Assembly (NCBI GenBank): GCA_937995335.1
Contig: CALKIH010000037.1
Span: 11,615-75,614, forward strand
DNA from: UBA2357 sp002344625
Lineage (GTDB): Bacteria; Pseudomonadota; Gammaproteobacteria; Burkholderiales; Rhodocyclaceae
Direction of reading: 5' to 3'
Length of the DNA stretch: 64,000 nt
The translations under genes and the position numbers were made by a program. This document shows, piece after piece, positions 19,666-28,057 of this stretch; position 1 is the stretch's first letter, and each line of letters begins with the position of its first letter. The notes under the pieces were generated by a model, which was not told the origin of the DNA, made no database searches, and saw only the letters and a program-made list of their open reading frames with translations.

Positions 19666-20958
19666 CTACAGGAACAGGTAAGTGCAGATGGCCACGCTCG
19701 CGATCACCGCGACCACGTCCGCCGTCAGTGCCGCCAGCAGCGTATGGCGAATACGCCGGATCTGAACGGCGCCGAAATACACCGCGAGCACATAGAAGGT
19801 CGTTTCGGTCGAACCCTGCAACGTCGTCACGAGCATGCCCACATAGCTGTCGGGACCGATGGCCGGATCGTTGATGATCGCGGCCATGACGCCGTAGGCG
19901 CCCGAACCCGACAAGGGGCGCAGCAGCGCCATCGGCAGCGCTTCGGCGGGCAGATTGACTTTCGAGGTGAACGCGCCGAGGACATTCACCATGTAGTCCA
20001 TCGCACCGCTGGCGCGGAACATCCCCACCGCGACCAGGATCGCAACCAGATAGGGAATGATGCGCAGCGCGACGTTGAAGCCGTCCTTCGCACCTTCCAC
20101 GAAGGCTTCGTAGACCGCCACCCGGCGCGCCAGGCCGAACAGCAGAAAACCCAGCATCAGGCCCGGCAGGATCCACGGCGAGATCACCCGTCCCCACACG
20201 ATCGTCACCGGGATCAGCGCCGCCACGCAGCCAAGGCCGAGCACGGATACCCATAGCGGGTAGGCGCTGGCCTCGGGCAGCGACTGCTCGCCGTCCGACG
20301 CGACGATCCACGGGCGCTCCATCTTCAGCGCCGCCGGGTCGACCGGACCGACCGGGAAGAACCGGCGATAGGCGAACACCGCGAGAATCGCGGCGATCGT
20401 CGAGCACGCGGTCGCGAACAGGGTGGTGGGCAGAATCGCCGCCGGATCGGCCGAACCTGCGGCGGCGCGAATCGCGATCACGCCGGTCGGCAGCAAGGTC
20501 ACGCCCGACGTATTGATGGCAAGAAACAGCGCCATCGAATTCGTCACCGTACCCGGATGGGTATTGAGCTTGTCGAGCTCCTGCATCGCACGAATGCCGA
20601 ACGGCGTCGCGGCATTGCCCAAACCCAGCGCGTTGGCCGACAGGTTGAGGATCATCGCCCCCATCGCGGGGTGCTCGGGCGGCACTTCGGGAAACAGGCG
20701 GGTCATGAACGGCCTGATCAAGCGGGCGATGATGGTCAAGAGGCCGCCGGCTTCCGCGACCTTCATCAGGCCCAGGAACAGGGTCATCACCCCGACCAGG
20801 CCGAGCGCGAGTTCCACCGCGCCACTGGCGGATGAAATCATGCCGGCCGACAGGGCTTCCATCGGCGATTGCATGCCTTCGGCCGCGACATGTCCCAGCT
20901 CGCGCCAGGCCGCCGACGCGAAGGCGATGAAGACGATGCCGAAGAATATGGCGTTCAT
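19666..20958 (-). CDS. Fused SpmA/SpmB-type nucleoside-recognition membrane protein
   Basis: A 430-residue polytopic membrane protein made of two Gate/nucleoside-recognition domains. The first half (VELALGLVGVMTLFLGLMKVAEAGGLL, MGAMILNLSANALGLGNAATPFG) resembles spore maturation protein A. The second half (PYLVAILVAVGMFRASGAMDYMV, LVTTLQGSTETTFYVLAVYFG) resembles SpmB. Many non-sporulating proteobacteria carry this fusion, and its transport substrate is unknown. The gene stands alone on the minus strand with a 242-bp gap downstream and 186 bp upstream, in which I see no clear element except the repeat at 19416. Confidence 0.85.
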   Translation of the reverse strand: MNAIFFGIVFIAFASAAWRELGHVAAEGMQSPMEALSAGMISSASGAVELALGLVGVMTLFLGLMKVAEAGGLLTIIARLIRPFMTRLFPEVPPEHPAMGAMILNLSANALGLGNAATPFGIRAMQELDKLNTHPGTVTNSMALFLAINTSGVTLLPTGVIAIRAAAGSADPAAILPTTLFATACSTIAAILAVFAYRRFFPVGPVDPAALKMERPWIVASDGEQSLPEASAYPLWVSVLGLGCVAALIPVTIVWGRVISPWILPGLMLGFLLFGLARRVAVYEAFVEGAKDGFNVALRIIPYLVAILVAVGMFRASGAMDYMVNVLGAFTSKVNLPAEALPMALLRPLSGSGAYGVMAAIINDPAIGPDSYVGMLVTTLQGSTETTFYVLAVYFGAVQIRRIRHTLLAALTADVVAVIASVAICTYLFL

Positions 20959-21144
20959 GGAAACGGACTACCGGAATCGTGACGAGGAAAAGCAGGCCCC
21001 CGCGCCGCGCAAGCGGGCCGGCGGCTGCCGGAGAAGCCGCCATCCTACCCCGGTATCGCGCCGCGCTGCGCGACCGCGGCGGACTTCACGACCGAATTTC
21101 GGCGCGCCCGGGCCGCGCCGGCGCGCAGCCCCGCGACCTCTCTC

Positions 21145-22233
21145 TCAGAGGCGCACGACGACGCGCAATTGTTCGAGCAGCTTGGGACCGATGCCTTTGA
21201 CTTTCGACAAGTCATCGACCGCCTCCCATGGACGCCCGGCCACGATGCCGGCGGCGACTTTCGGACTCACCCCCGGCAGCGACAGGAGGTCCCACTCGGA
21301 ACCGTTGTTGAGCGAAACGCGAACGGCGGGCTTCTTGCCCGACGCCTTGTCCGCGGCCTTAGCCCCGGCAGCCGGTTTGGCGCGCTTGGCGGCAGGCTTG
21401 CGGGCGGGCGCGAGCTCCGGTGCCGCTACAGGAACAGCTGCGACGGCGTCGGCGGCGGGCGCGGGTGCATCGACGGCCGGCTCCACCCCGGCTGCAGGCG
21501 CTTCGGCAACCGCCACCGGAATCGCAAAGTTGCTGTAATCGCGGGTCAGATAGCCGTTGCCGGTCCATTCGCGCAGCATCAGCGCCAGATGCCACTGGCC
21601 CGGCGCCAGCGCGAAGGTCGGCAGATCGACCTGGACATCCTGCCATTCGGCCTGCCCGGCCAGCGAACCGAGCACCACCGCCCCGATCTGCGCACCGGCA
21701 AACGCGCCGCCAAGATACGGCGCCGGCAAGGCCCACAACTCAAGCGCCAGCGTGCCGCTGAGGTTGCCGACCGGGCGCGGATTGACGATCCGGTCAACCT
21801 GGACCCGCGTGGTGCCGCCGTCGATCTTGTAGCTGACGGTGCCGTCCAGGCGCGGCAGCACGAAGCACTCGGCCCGCGGAAAATCGACCCGGTCGCAAAT
21901 CGCCTCGCCCGCGCCGTTGCGCCCCGCAAGCGCGAGCGCAAGCTGGTATTCGCCGGCACCGGCGGGAAGAAACGCGGGGGCGAGCTCGGCGACGCTGACC
22001 CGCCCGTACTCATCGGGCCGCAGCGTGCCCAGCGCGAGTTCGGCGAGCTTGATGACGCCATCCGCCGCCACACCGACAGGCTCGGCCCACAGCTGCAGCG
22101 ACCAGTCGGACTGGGCCGCGTCGAGCGGTGCCGTGACGACCAGATCGGCCTCCAGGCGAACGAGGTCGCCATCGAACGCAAAACCGCTGTTGTGACCAAA
22201 GCGGACCGGGGTGGGTGAGGACTGGACGTACAT
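21145..22233 (-). CDS. Helix-hairpin-helix protein with Pro/Ala linker
   Basis: A 362-residue protein when started at the ATG at 22231-22233; the open frame continues upstream to 22485 but that part overlaps the intergenic control region. The first about 240 residues are a beta-rich domain I do not recognise. An Ala/Pro/Lys-rich linker (about 250-310) leads to a ComEA-like helix-hairpin-helix pair, LLSLPGVSPKVAAGIVAGRPW and LSKVKGIGPKLLEQL. The ends suggest nucleic-acid or protein contact, but function is unknown. It is divergent from the glutamine-synthetase-family gene. Confidence 0.7.
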   Translation of the reverse strand: MYVQSSPTPVRFGHNSGFAFDGDLVRLEADLVVTAPLDAAQSDWSLQLWAEPVGVAADGVIKLAELALGTLRPDEYGRVSVAELAPAFLPAGAGEYQLALALAGRNGAGEAICDRVDFPRAECFVLPRLDGTVSYKIDGGTTRVQVDRIVNPRPVGNLSGTLALELWALPAPYLGGAFAGAQIGAVVLGSLAGQAEWQDVQVDLPTFALAPGQWHLALMLREWTGNGYLTRDYSNFAIPVAVAEAPAAGVEPAVDAPAPAADAVAAVPVAAPELAPARKPAAKRAKPAAGAKAADKASGKKPAVRVSLNNGSEWDLLSLPGVSPKVAAGIVAGRPWEAVDDLSKVKGIGPKLLEQLRVVVRL

Positions 22234-22273
22234 CGACTCTATTACCTGAAGGTTGACAGGGGGCGAATTTTCC

Positions 22274-22289
22274 AGCACAACGAAGGCCT
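22274..22289 (-). promoter_or_regulatory. Weak candidate sigma-54 promoter
   Basis: On the minus strand AGGCCTTCGTTGTGCT has GG and GC at the obligatory 10-base spacing and matches 7 of the 12 informative positions of TGGCACG-N4-TTGCW. It would start transcription about 30 bases before the helix-hairpin-helix gene. It is listed only because NtrC-like palindromes lie next to it; the match is poor. Confidence 0.25.
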
Positions 22290-22317
22290 GTGCAAGGAAA
22301 AGATTCAATATTTTCAA

Positions 22318-22334
22318 TGCACTAGATTGGGGCA
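22318..22334. promoter_or_regulatory. NtrC-like binding site 1
   Basis: TGCACTAGATTGGGGCA matches the enterobacterial NtrC consensus TGCAC-N5-TGGTGCA except for one G in place of T. It lies in the divergent region between the helix-hairpin-helix gene and the glutamine-synthetase-family gene, about 180 bp before the latter. Confidence 0.6.
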
Positions 22335-22341
22335 TCATTTT

Positions 22342-22358
22342 TGCACCATATGAGTGCA
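22342..22358. promoter_or_regulatory. NtrC-like binding site 2
   Basis: TGCACCATATGAGTGCA has perfect TGCAC/GTGCA half-sites with the 7-base spacing used by NtrC. It starts 24 bp from site 1. A tandem pair in front of a glutamine-synthetase-family gene fits nitrogen control, although no good sigma-54 promoter is visible on the plus strand. Confidence 0.6.
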
Positions 22359-22511
22359 CAGCGGGGCGCCGGGCGTCACCGGCGGAGGTTCGCCGAGTGC
22401 TCACGGGCCGTGCGCCATCGCGGGAGCGCGCGAGTAATATTGCGCTTGCGGCGGCAACCATGTGCCCATGTTGCGGGCGCCGCACTTTCCGACTCCTTCC
22501 CCGAGCGCCCT

Positions 22512-23849
22512 ATGAACGCCTCACAACAAATCGAACAATGGCTCAATGAAAACCGGATCACCGAGGTCGAATGCCTCGTGCCCGACATGGCCGGCATCGC
22601 CCGCGGCAAGATCGTGCCGCGGCACAAGTACGACCCCGAGCAAGGCCTGCGGCTGCCCGAAGCGGTGCTGACCCTGACCGTCACCGGCGACTACCCCGAA
22701 AAGGACTACACCTCGGTGGCCGACCCGGACATGCGCATGCTGCCCGACCCCGACACGCTGCGCCTGGTGCCGTGGGCCAAGGAGCCGACCGCGCAGATCA
22801 TCCACGACTGCATCGCCTTCGACGGCGCCCCCGCCAGCCTGGCGCCGCGCAACGTACTCAAGCGCATCATCGAGCTATACCGCAGCGAAGGCCTCACGCC
22901 CGTGGTCGCGCCTGAGATGGAGTTCTATCTGGTCGAAGTGCAGCCGGACGAAGACATCCCGCTCACGCCGCCGGTCGGCCGCACCCGCAGGACCGAGGCC
23001 GGACGGCAGAGCTTCAGCATCGACGCGCTGAGCGAGTACGACCAGTTGTTCGAGCTGATCTACACCTGGTGCGAGGCGCAGGGCCTGGCGCTCGACACCC
23101 TGATCCACGAAATGGGCACGGCCCAGATGGAGATCAACCTCGACCACGGCGACCCGCTCGCGCTGGCCGACCAGGTGTGCTGCTTCAAGCGCACCGTGCG
23201 CGAGGCCGCGATCCGGCACAACATGTACGCGACCTTCATGGCGAAGCCGATGCAGGGCCAGCCGGGCAGCGCGATGCACATCCACCAGAGCGTCGTCGAC
23301 CGCGACGGCAACAACGTCTTCTCGCTCGCCGACGGCAGTCCGGCGCCCGCGTTCGAACACTTCATCGGGGGCTTGCAGGCTTATCTGCCCGCGGCGATGC
23401 CCTTCTTCGCGCCCTACGTGAACTCCTACCGGCGGCTGTCGGCCTACACCTCGGCCCCGATCAACCTGTCGTGGGGTTACGACAACCGCACCTGCGGGCT
23501 GCGCGTGCCGCACTCCACGCCCCAGGCGCGCCGGATCGAGAACCGGCTCGCGGGCGTGGACGTCAATCCCTACCTGGCCATCGCCGCGAGCCTCGCCTGC
23601 GGCTATCTCGGGATGCGGGGCCGCATCGCACCCGCGCCGCCGCTCTCCGGCAGCGCCTACGAACAGCCGCATCAATTGCCCCGCCATCTCGACGACGCGG
23701 TCGACCGCCTGCTCGCCTGCGAACCGCTCGCCGAAGTGTTCGGCGAGCATTTCCTCAAGGCCTACGGCGCGATCAAGGAGGCCGAGCATCGCGAATACCT
23801 CGAAGTCATCAGCCCGTGGGAGCGCCGCTTCTTGCTCCTGCACGTGTGA
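22512..23849 (+). CDS. Glutamine synthetase family protein (PuuA/GlnT-like)
   Basis: A 445-residue member of the GS catalytic family. VPDMAGIARGK at the N-terminus, PEMEFYLVE, MGTAQMEINLDHGDPL, PMQGQPGSAMHIHQSV and RIENRLAGVDVNPYLAIAASLA are conserved blocks, with metal-binding Glu and His residues in place. Length and the ARGK motif point to the gamma-glutamylpolyamine synthetase/GlnT branch rather than the roughly 470-residue GlnA. The start at 22512 is chosen because the longer frame from 22341 lies in the control region. The substrate amine is unknown. Two genes follow closely on the same strand. Confidence 0.88.
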   Translation: MNASQQIEQWLNENRITEVECLVPDMAGIARGKIVPRHKYDPEQGLRLPEAVLTLTVTGDYPEKDYTSVADPDMRMLPDPDTLRLVPWAKEPTAQIIHDCIAFDGAPASLAPRNVLKRIIELYRSEGLTPVVAPEMEFYLVEVQPDEDIPLTPPVGRTRRTEAGRQSFSIDALSEYDQLFELIYTWCEAQGLALDTLIHEMGTAQMEINLDHGDPLALADQVCCFKRTVREAAIRHNMYATFMAKPMQGQPGSAMHIHQSVVDRDGNNVFSLADGSPAPAFEHFIGGLQAYLPAAMPFFAPYVNSYRRLSAYTSAPINLSWGYDNRTCGLRVPHSTPQARRIENRLAGVDVNPYLAIAASLACGYLGMRGRIAPAPPLSGSAYEQPHQLPRHLDDAVDRLLACEPLAEVFGEHFLKAYGAIKEAEHREYLEVISPWERRFLLLHV

Positions 23850-23951
23850 TGACCACTGGATGATGGCGCGGCCAGGCGCGCTATCATGCTTCCCGACACC
23901 GAATGCGCGGGTGCGAAGCGCCCGCAGGACCCACCCGGAAGGCTCGACACC

Positions 23952-25361
23952 ATGCAGAAACGCGACAACACGCTCACCACCGACCAGAAGGCCCTGGCGA
24001 TCAATCTCGACAAGTACAAGTACGGCTCGATCGTCGAGATCGGCGCCGGGCAGGAGGTGGCGCGACGCTTCTTCCATGTCGGCGCCGCCGCGGGCACCAT
24101 CGCCAAGACCATGTCGGCCTACGACATGGCGGTGAGCGACGACATCTACGGGCCGGTCGATCGGTATGTGAGCCGCGCGCGCCTGATGCAGATGCTCGAG
24201 AAGGAATTCGACCAGGTGGTCAACCGCCTCGCCAAGGTGCGCGCGCGCAACACCACCTTCTTTGCCTACGCGGCCACCGTCACCGCGCGCAGCTTCAAGC
24301 AGCAGAACGAATGCCATGGCTGGGTGGGCGTGCGGCTGCAGTTGCACCCGGGCGCGCCACCGAGCGACATCGTTCTGCATGTGCGCATGCTCGACAACGA
24401 CAACGCGCTGCAGTCCGAGGCGCTCGGGATCCTCGGCGTCAATCTGATCTACGGCGCGTTCTTCAACAACACCCACCCCGAGTGGATCGTCGAAGGCCTG
24501 GGCGACGGCGTGGGGCCGGAGCGCATCGAGGTCGATCTGGTGAATTTCTCCGGTCCGTATTTCGAGGAAGTCGAAAACCGGCTGATGAATCTGCACCTGA
24601 TCCGCAGCTGGCTGACCCGGGCGGTGATCTTCAATCCGAGCGGCGAGGTGGTCGTCCCGGGCGAGCTGTTCCACCGCAAGCCGGTGCTGGTGATGCGGGG
24701 CAGCTTCAAGCCCGTCACCAATGTGAACGTCGACATGATGTCGGCCGCGCAACGCCAGTTCGGCCAGCTCGCGGCGGTCGACAACGATCATATGGTGGCG
24801 CTCGCCGAGATCACGATGAATTCGCTCGCCGCCGGCGACAAGGTCGACAGCGCCGACTTTCTGGCCCGCATCGACCTGCTGTCGTCGCTGGGCTATACCG
24901 TGATGATTTCCGACTACGTGCGCTTCTTCCGCTTGCGGGCCTACCTGCGACGCTTCACCCAGAAGCCGATCGGCATCGTGCTGAGCGTGCGCGACTTCGC
25001 CCAGCTGTTCGACGAAAAATACTACGAAGGGCTGGAAGGCGGCATGCTCGAAGCTTTCGGCAAACTCTTCCCCGACAACACCCACGTCTACGCCTATCCT
25101 TCGCAACCGCGCGGCGCGACCGCGCTGATCACCCTCCAGAACGTCGAAGTCCCGCACAATCTGCGCCATCTCCTGGCGCACCTGATCGAAAACGGCAAGC
25201 TGGTCGGCATCACCGAATTCGACGAAACCAAGCTCCACATCGACGTGACCGAAGTCCTGGCCGGGCTCCGGCGGGGTCATGGCGAATGGGAGAAGGACGT
25301 GCCCGAGGTGGTCGCGAGCCGCATCGTCGAGCGCCGCCTGCTGGGCTACGACAGCGAGTAG
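23952..25361 (+). CDS. Conserved protein of unknown function, 469 residues
   Basis: No standard domain is recognisable. The N-terminus (LTTDQKALAINLDKYKYGSI, then VEIGAGQEVARRFFHVG and AGTIAKTMSAYDM) is distinctive. From memory this family is widespread and often carries the misleading label TonB-dependent receptor; nothing here supports that, since there is no signal peptide, no TonB box and no beta-barrel pattern. The protein looks soluble and alpha/beta. The ATG at 23952 is used instead of an upstream in-frame ATG at 23886. It sits 102 bp after the GS-family gene and 33 bp before the NERD-helicase. Confidence 0.85.
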   Translation: MQKRDNTLTTDQKALAINLDKYKYGSIVEIGAGQEVARRFFHVGAAAGTIAKTMSAYDMAVSDDIYGPVDRYVSRARLMQMLEKEFDQVVNRLAKVRARNTTFFAYAATVTARSFKQQNECHGWVGVRLQLHPGAPPSDIVLHVRMLDNDNALQSEALGILGVNLIYGAFFNNTHPEWIVEGLGDGVGPERIEVDLVNFSGPYFEEVENRLMNLHLIRSWLTRAVIFNPSGEVVVPGELFHRKPVLVMRGSFKPVTNVNVDMMSAAQRQFGQLAAVDNDHMVALAEITMNSLAAGDKVDSADFLARIDLLSSLGYTVMISDYVRFFRLRAYLRRFTQKPIGIVLSVRDFAQLFDEKYYEGLEGGMLEAFGKLFPDNTHVYAYPSQPRGATALITLQNVEVPHNLRHLLAHLIENGKLVGITEFDETKLHIDVTEVLAGLRRGHGEWEKDVPEVVASRIVERRLLGYDSE

Positions 25362-25394
25362 GCGCAGCACCGGCAGTGTCACGGAGCATGAACG

Positions 25395-27038
25395 ATGGCG
25401 CGCATCCACCCTGAGGGCTGGCGGCAGATTCCGGCCAGCGGCGCGCTCGCGCGCGAGCTGGAAACCCTCGCGGAGCTTGCCGAGGGCCTGACGGACGACT
25501 TCAGCGTCTATCACGGCATTCACTGGACCCGCATCGACCGCGCCCATGCATTGTTCGGCGAAATCGACTTCGTGGTCGTCGGCCCGACCGGGCGCCTGCT
25601 GCTGATCGAACAGAAGTCGGGCTTCCTGGACGAAACTGACGAGGGGCTGGTCAAGACTTACATCAAGACGCGCAAGAACGTGAGCGCGCAGATGGCGCGC
25701 ACGGCCGACCACTTGCGCGCCCGCCTGATCACCTACCTCGAGGGCCACAAGCCGCAACTGGAGGTGCTGCTCTACTGCCCGGACTATGCCGTGCGCCAGC
25801 CCGGCAGCGCCGGGATCGACCCGCAACGCATCGTCGACGCGAGCCGACGCGAACAACTCGTGCCAATCGTGAGAGGCCTGTTGCGCGATGGACCGCCCGA
25901 CCGCCTGGTGCTGGATCGGATCGACCGCTTTCTTGCCGATGCGCTCGAGCTCGTGCCCGAAGTCAATGCGGTGGTCGGACAAGCGCATGCGCTGTACACC
26001 CGCCTTTCAGGCGGTCTGGCCGAATGGGCGCGCCGCATCGAGATGACGCCGCACCGGCTGCGGGTGACCGGCACGGCGGGCAGCGGCAAGACCCAGCTTG
26101 CGCTGGCGGTGTTTCGCGATGCCCTGGCTGCGGGCTTGCGGCCGCTCTACGTCTGCTTCAACCGGCCGCTGGCCGACCATATCGCCCGGATCGCACCGGC
26201 GGGCGGGGTCATCGCCACCTACCATCAGTTGTGCGACCGGATGGTCCGCGCGCGCGGCGTGGTGCCGGATTTTTCACGCGGCGATGCCTTCCGCACGCTC
26301 GAAAACGCATTCGCCGCGCAGCCCGTTACCGACGCCGACCGCTTCGATGTGCTTATCGTCGACGAAGGACAGGACTTCGTCGCGGACTGGCGCGACCGTC
26401 TGCTGGCGCTGCTCTGCCCCGGCGGCGCGGCATGGTGGCTCGAAGACCCGATGCAGAACCTGTATGCCCGGCCGGACGTCGATCTGCCGGGATGGGTCCG
26501 GATCAGGAGCGGGCACAACTACCGCAGCCCGCTCGAGATCATTGCACTGCTGAATGACAGGCTGGACCTTCCCGAAACCGTCGATGCGGGCAGCCCGCTC
26601 GGCGGCACCGAGGTCGACGTGGTGATCTGGAACGATCCGCACGAACTCATCGACCGCACCAAGCGTGCGATCACCCGCTGCATCGGCCTGGGGTTCAAGC
26701 GCGACATGATCGCCCTGATCAGTTTTCGCGGGCGCGAGCACTCGCTGCTCACGCCTTATGACCGCCTCGGGCAGCACACGCTGCGATCCTTCAGCGGGCG
26801 CTACGATCTGCTCGGCGGCCCGATCTATACCGAGGGCGACTTCCTGATCGATTCGGTTTATCGCTTCAAGGGGCAATCGGCCCCCTGCGTGATTTTTACC
26901 GAGATCGACTTCACCGAGCTCGACCTCCTGGCACGCCGAAAGCTGTTCGTGGGGCTCACGCGCGCGAGCATGAAACTGATTCTCGTCGTCTCGGCCCGCG
27001 CCGCACGCATGCTGGGCCTGTCCGACAAACATGAGTAA
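25395..27038 (+). CDS. NERD nuclease-domain and superfamily I helicase fusion
   Basis: A 547-residue protein. The N-terminal part (about 30-150) has the NERD pattern: FGEIDFVVVGPTGRLLLIEQKSG carries the acidic residue and the E-X-K of the nuclease core. A P-loop, GTAGSGKTQLA, starts near residue 226 and a Walker B/DEAQ-like box, LIVDEGQDF, is at about 318-326. The C-terminal helicase motif reads KLFVGLTRASMKLILV. Such fusions occur in DNA repair and in some defence loci; the role here is unknown. Start is an ATG preceded by GGAG-like sequence 33 bp after the previous gene. Confidence 0.88.
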   Translation: MARIHPEGWRQIPASGALARELETLAELAEGLTDDFSVYHGIHWTRIDRAHALFGEIDFVVVGPTGRLLLIEQKSGFLDETDEGLVKTYIKTRKNVSAQMARTADHLRARLITYLEGHKPQLEVLLYCPDYAVRQPGSAGIDPQRIVDASRREQLVPIVRGLLRDGPPDRLVLDRIDRFLADALELVPEVNAVVGQAHALYTRLSGGLAEWARRIEMTPHRLRVTGTAGSGKTQLALAVFRDALAAGLRPLYVCFNRPLADHIARIAPAGGVIATYHQLCDRMVRARGVVPDFSRGDAFRTLENAFAAQPVTDADRFDVLIVDEGQDFVADWRDRLLALLCPGGAAWWLEDPMQNLYARPDVDLPGWVRIRSGHNYRSPLEIIALLNDRLDLPETVDAGSPLGGTEVDVVIWNDPHELIDRTKRAITRCIGLGFKRDMIALISFRGREHSLLTPYDRLGQHTLRSFSGRYDLLGGPIYTEGDFLIDSVYRFKGQSAPCVIFTEIDFTELDLLARRKLFVGLTRASMKLILVVSARAARMLGLSDKHE

Positions 27039-27077
27039 GCAAGATCGGTGCATGCCGCCGCCGCGGCATGCCGGGCG

Positions 27078-27575
27078 CTAGGACTTGGAAAAGCGTCCGA
27101 CCAGTTGCTGCAGCTTCTCACTCTTGCGCCGTTCGGCCTCTTCCTCGCGCTGGCGCAGTTCGTCCAGCTTCTGCTTTTCGCGTTTCTTGCGCGCCGACTC
27201 GGCAAAACGCTCCTTCAGCGTTTGTGCCGCATGCGCGCGATGCTCGGCGCTGAGCTCGCCGTTTTCATTGCCGTCGAAGTCGAACCGATGCGTCGCCTTC
27301 TCCATCGCCTTCAGATAGCGCGTCGAAGTCGTGTGGATGCGCATCGCCGCGCGCACGACCTTGCGATCAACCTCCGGAAAACGTTCGCCGACGGCCTTGT
27401 CGATGCGCAAGGCCACCGGCTTGTAGTCGCGAAAAGTCACGGATGCCGCCTGCAGCATGGCGAGCAGTGCGCGCGGATCGAGCGCATCGGGTGACTTGGG
27501 GGGCTTCGAGGGGGTGGCGTCGGACGTATCCGGGGTCGCGGCTGCGTCGGGGACTTGCGGGGCGTCGGTAGTCAT
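27078..27575 (-). CDS. ProQ/FinO-type RNA-binding protein
   Basis: A 165-residue protein. After a Pro/Ser-rich leader (1-45) the central segment PKSPDALDPRALLAML … FRDYKPVALRIDKAVGERFPEVDRKVVRAAMRIHTTSTRYLKAME … HRFDFDGN follows the ProQ/FINO domain pattern (a cysteine-free helical RNA-chaperone fold). The C-terminal 50 residues are strongly charged and probably a coiled coil (KKREKQKLDELRQREEE). It may bind structured RNAs. It converges with the helicase gene and is divergent from the phasin region. Confidence 0.75.
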   Translation of the reverse strand: MTTDAPQVPDAAATPDTSDATPSKPPKSPDALDPRALLAMLQAASVTFRDYKPVALRIDKAVGERFPEVDRKVVRAAMRIHTTSTRYLKAMEKATHRFDFDGNENGELSAEHRAHAAQTLKERFAESARKKREKQKLDELRQREEEAERRKSEKLQQLVGRFSKS

Positions 27576-27926
27576 TGCGAGATCGATGGTTGAGGCGAAT
27601 TGGCTGCCGCGACGCGCGCGGCAACCGAATCATCGCACGAAATCATGCCGGTTCGGCGTACGGGCACGGGCGCCACCCGCCCGGACCCGGGCCGCACGGA
27701 TCACCACGACCGCACCGGCGGGCGATCCTCGCGCCCCAGACTCCCGCCCGTGCACCTTGAACACGCGTGTTTTTTCAGGTTTTTTCGAAACCGATCGGGC
27801 TGCTATCCGGCGTCGCCAAAACACCGCGTCTTACGCCCCGATCTGGGTAATGTGACGTCGGAACACCACGTTCGGCACCGCCCGCCGGCCGGGTAAAACG
27901 GCGTGGCGCATGGCCTCGACGGCATA
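27576..27926. other. Intergenic stretch without recognised element
   Basis: Between the ProQ-like gene and the phasin control region lie about 350 bp with scattered stop codons in all frames. I see no gene, tRNA-like fold or strong terminator here apart from two T-rich runs near 27768-27785. Confidence 0.5.
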
Positions 27927-27941
27927 TTGTGCACTGCAACA
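27927..27941. repeat. Phasin promoter repeat, copy 1 (possible PhaR operator)
   Basis: TTGTGCACTGCAACA, identical to the copy at 27983-27997. Each contains the near-palindrome TGCACTGCA. TGC/GCA-rich sites of this type are bound by the polyhydroxyalkanoate regulator PhaR in other bacteria. This copy lies just upstream of the -35 box. Confidence 0.7.
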
Positions 27942-27949
27942 GAAAATCA

Positions 27950-27977
27950 TTGACAAAAAGGTGTCCCTGTCTAAAAT
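27950..27977 (+). promoter_or_regulatory. Sigma-70 promoter of the phasin gene
   Basis: A consensus -35 box TTGACA (27950-27955) and a -10 box TAAAAT (27972-27977) are spaced by 16 bp. Transcription would start near 27984, inside the second repeat, leaving a 70-base leader before the phasin start codon. Confidence 0.75.
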
Positions 27978-27982
27978 AAGAG

Positions 27983-27997
27983 TTGTGCACTGCAACA
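27983..27997. repeat. Phasin promoter repeat, copy 2 (possible PhaR operator)
   Basis: A second exact copy of TTGTGCACTGCAACA, covering the predicted transcription start. A repressor bound here and at copy 1, 56 bp upstream, would bracket the promoter. Confidence 0.7.
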
Positions 27998-28057
27998 AAT
28001 CCAAGTTCGGATGGTTCGCTGCCCCGCCAAAAGTCTTCGCCCACAAGGAGCTACAAA

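Noticed and set aside
23952..25361. TonB-dependent receptor annotation for the 469-residue protein
   Set aside because: No signal peptide, plug domain or alternating beta-barrel pattern; that label appears to be a database artefact for this family.
22875..25988. A 1037-codon open frame on the minus strand
   Set aside because: It is antisense to the GS-family gene, the conserved 469-residue gene and the start of the helicase; its protein shows no domain and biased composition.
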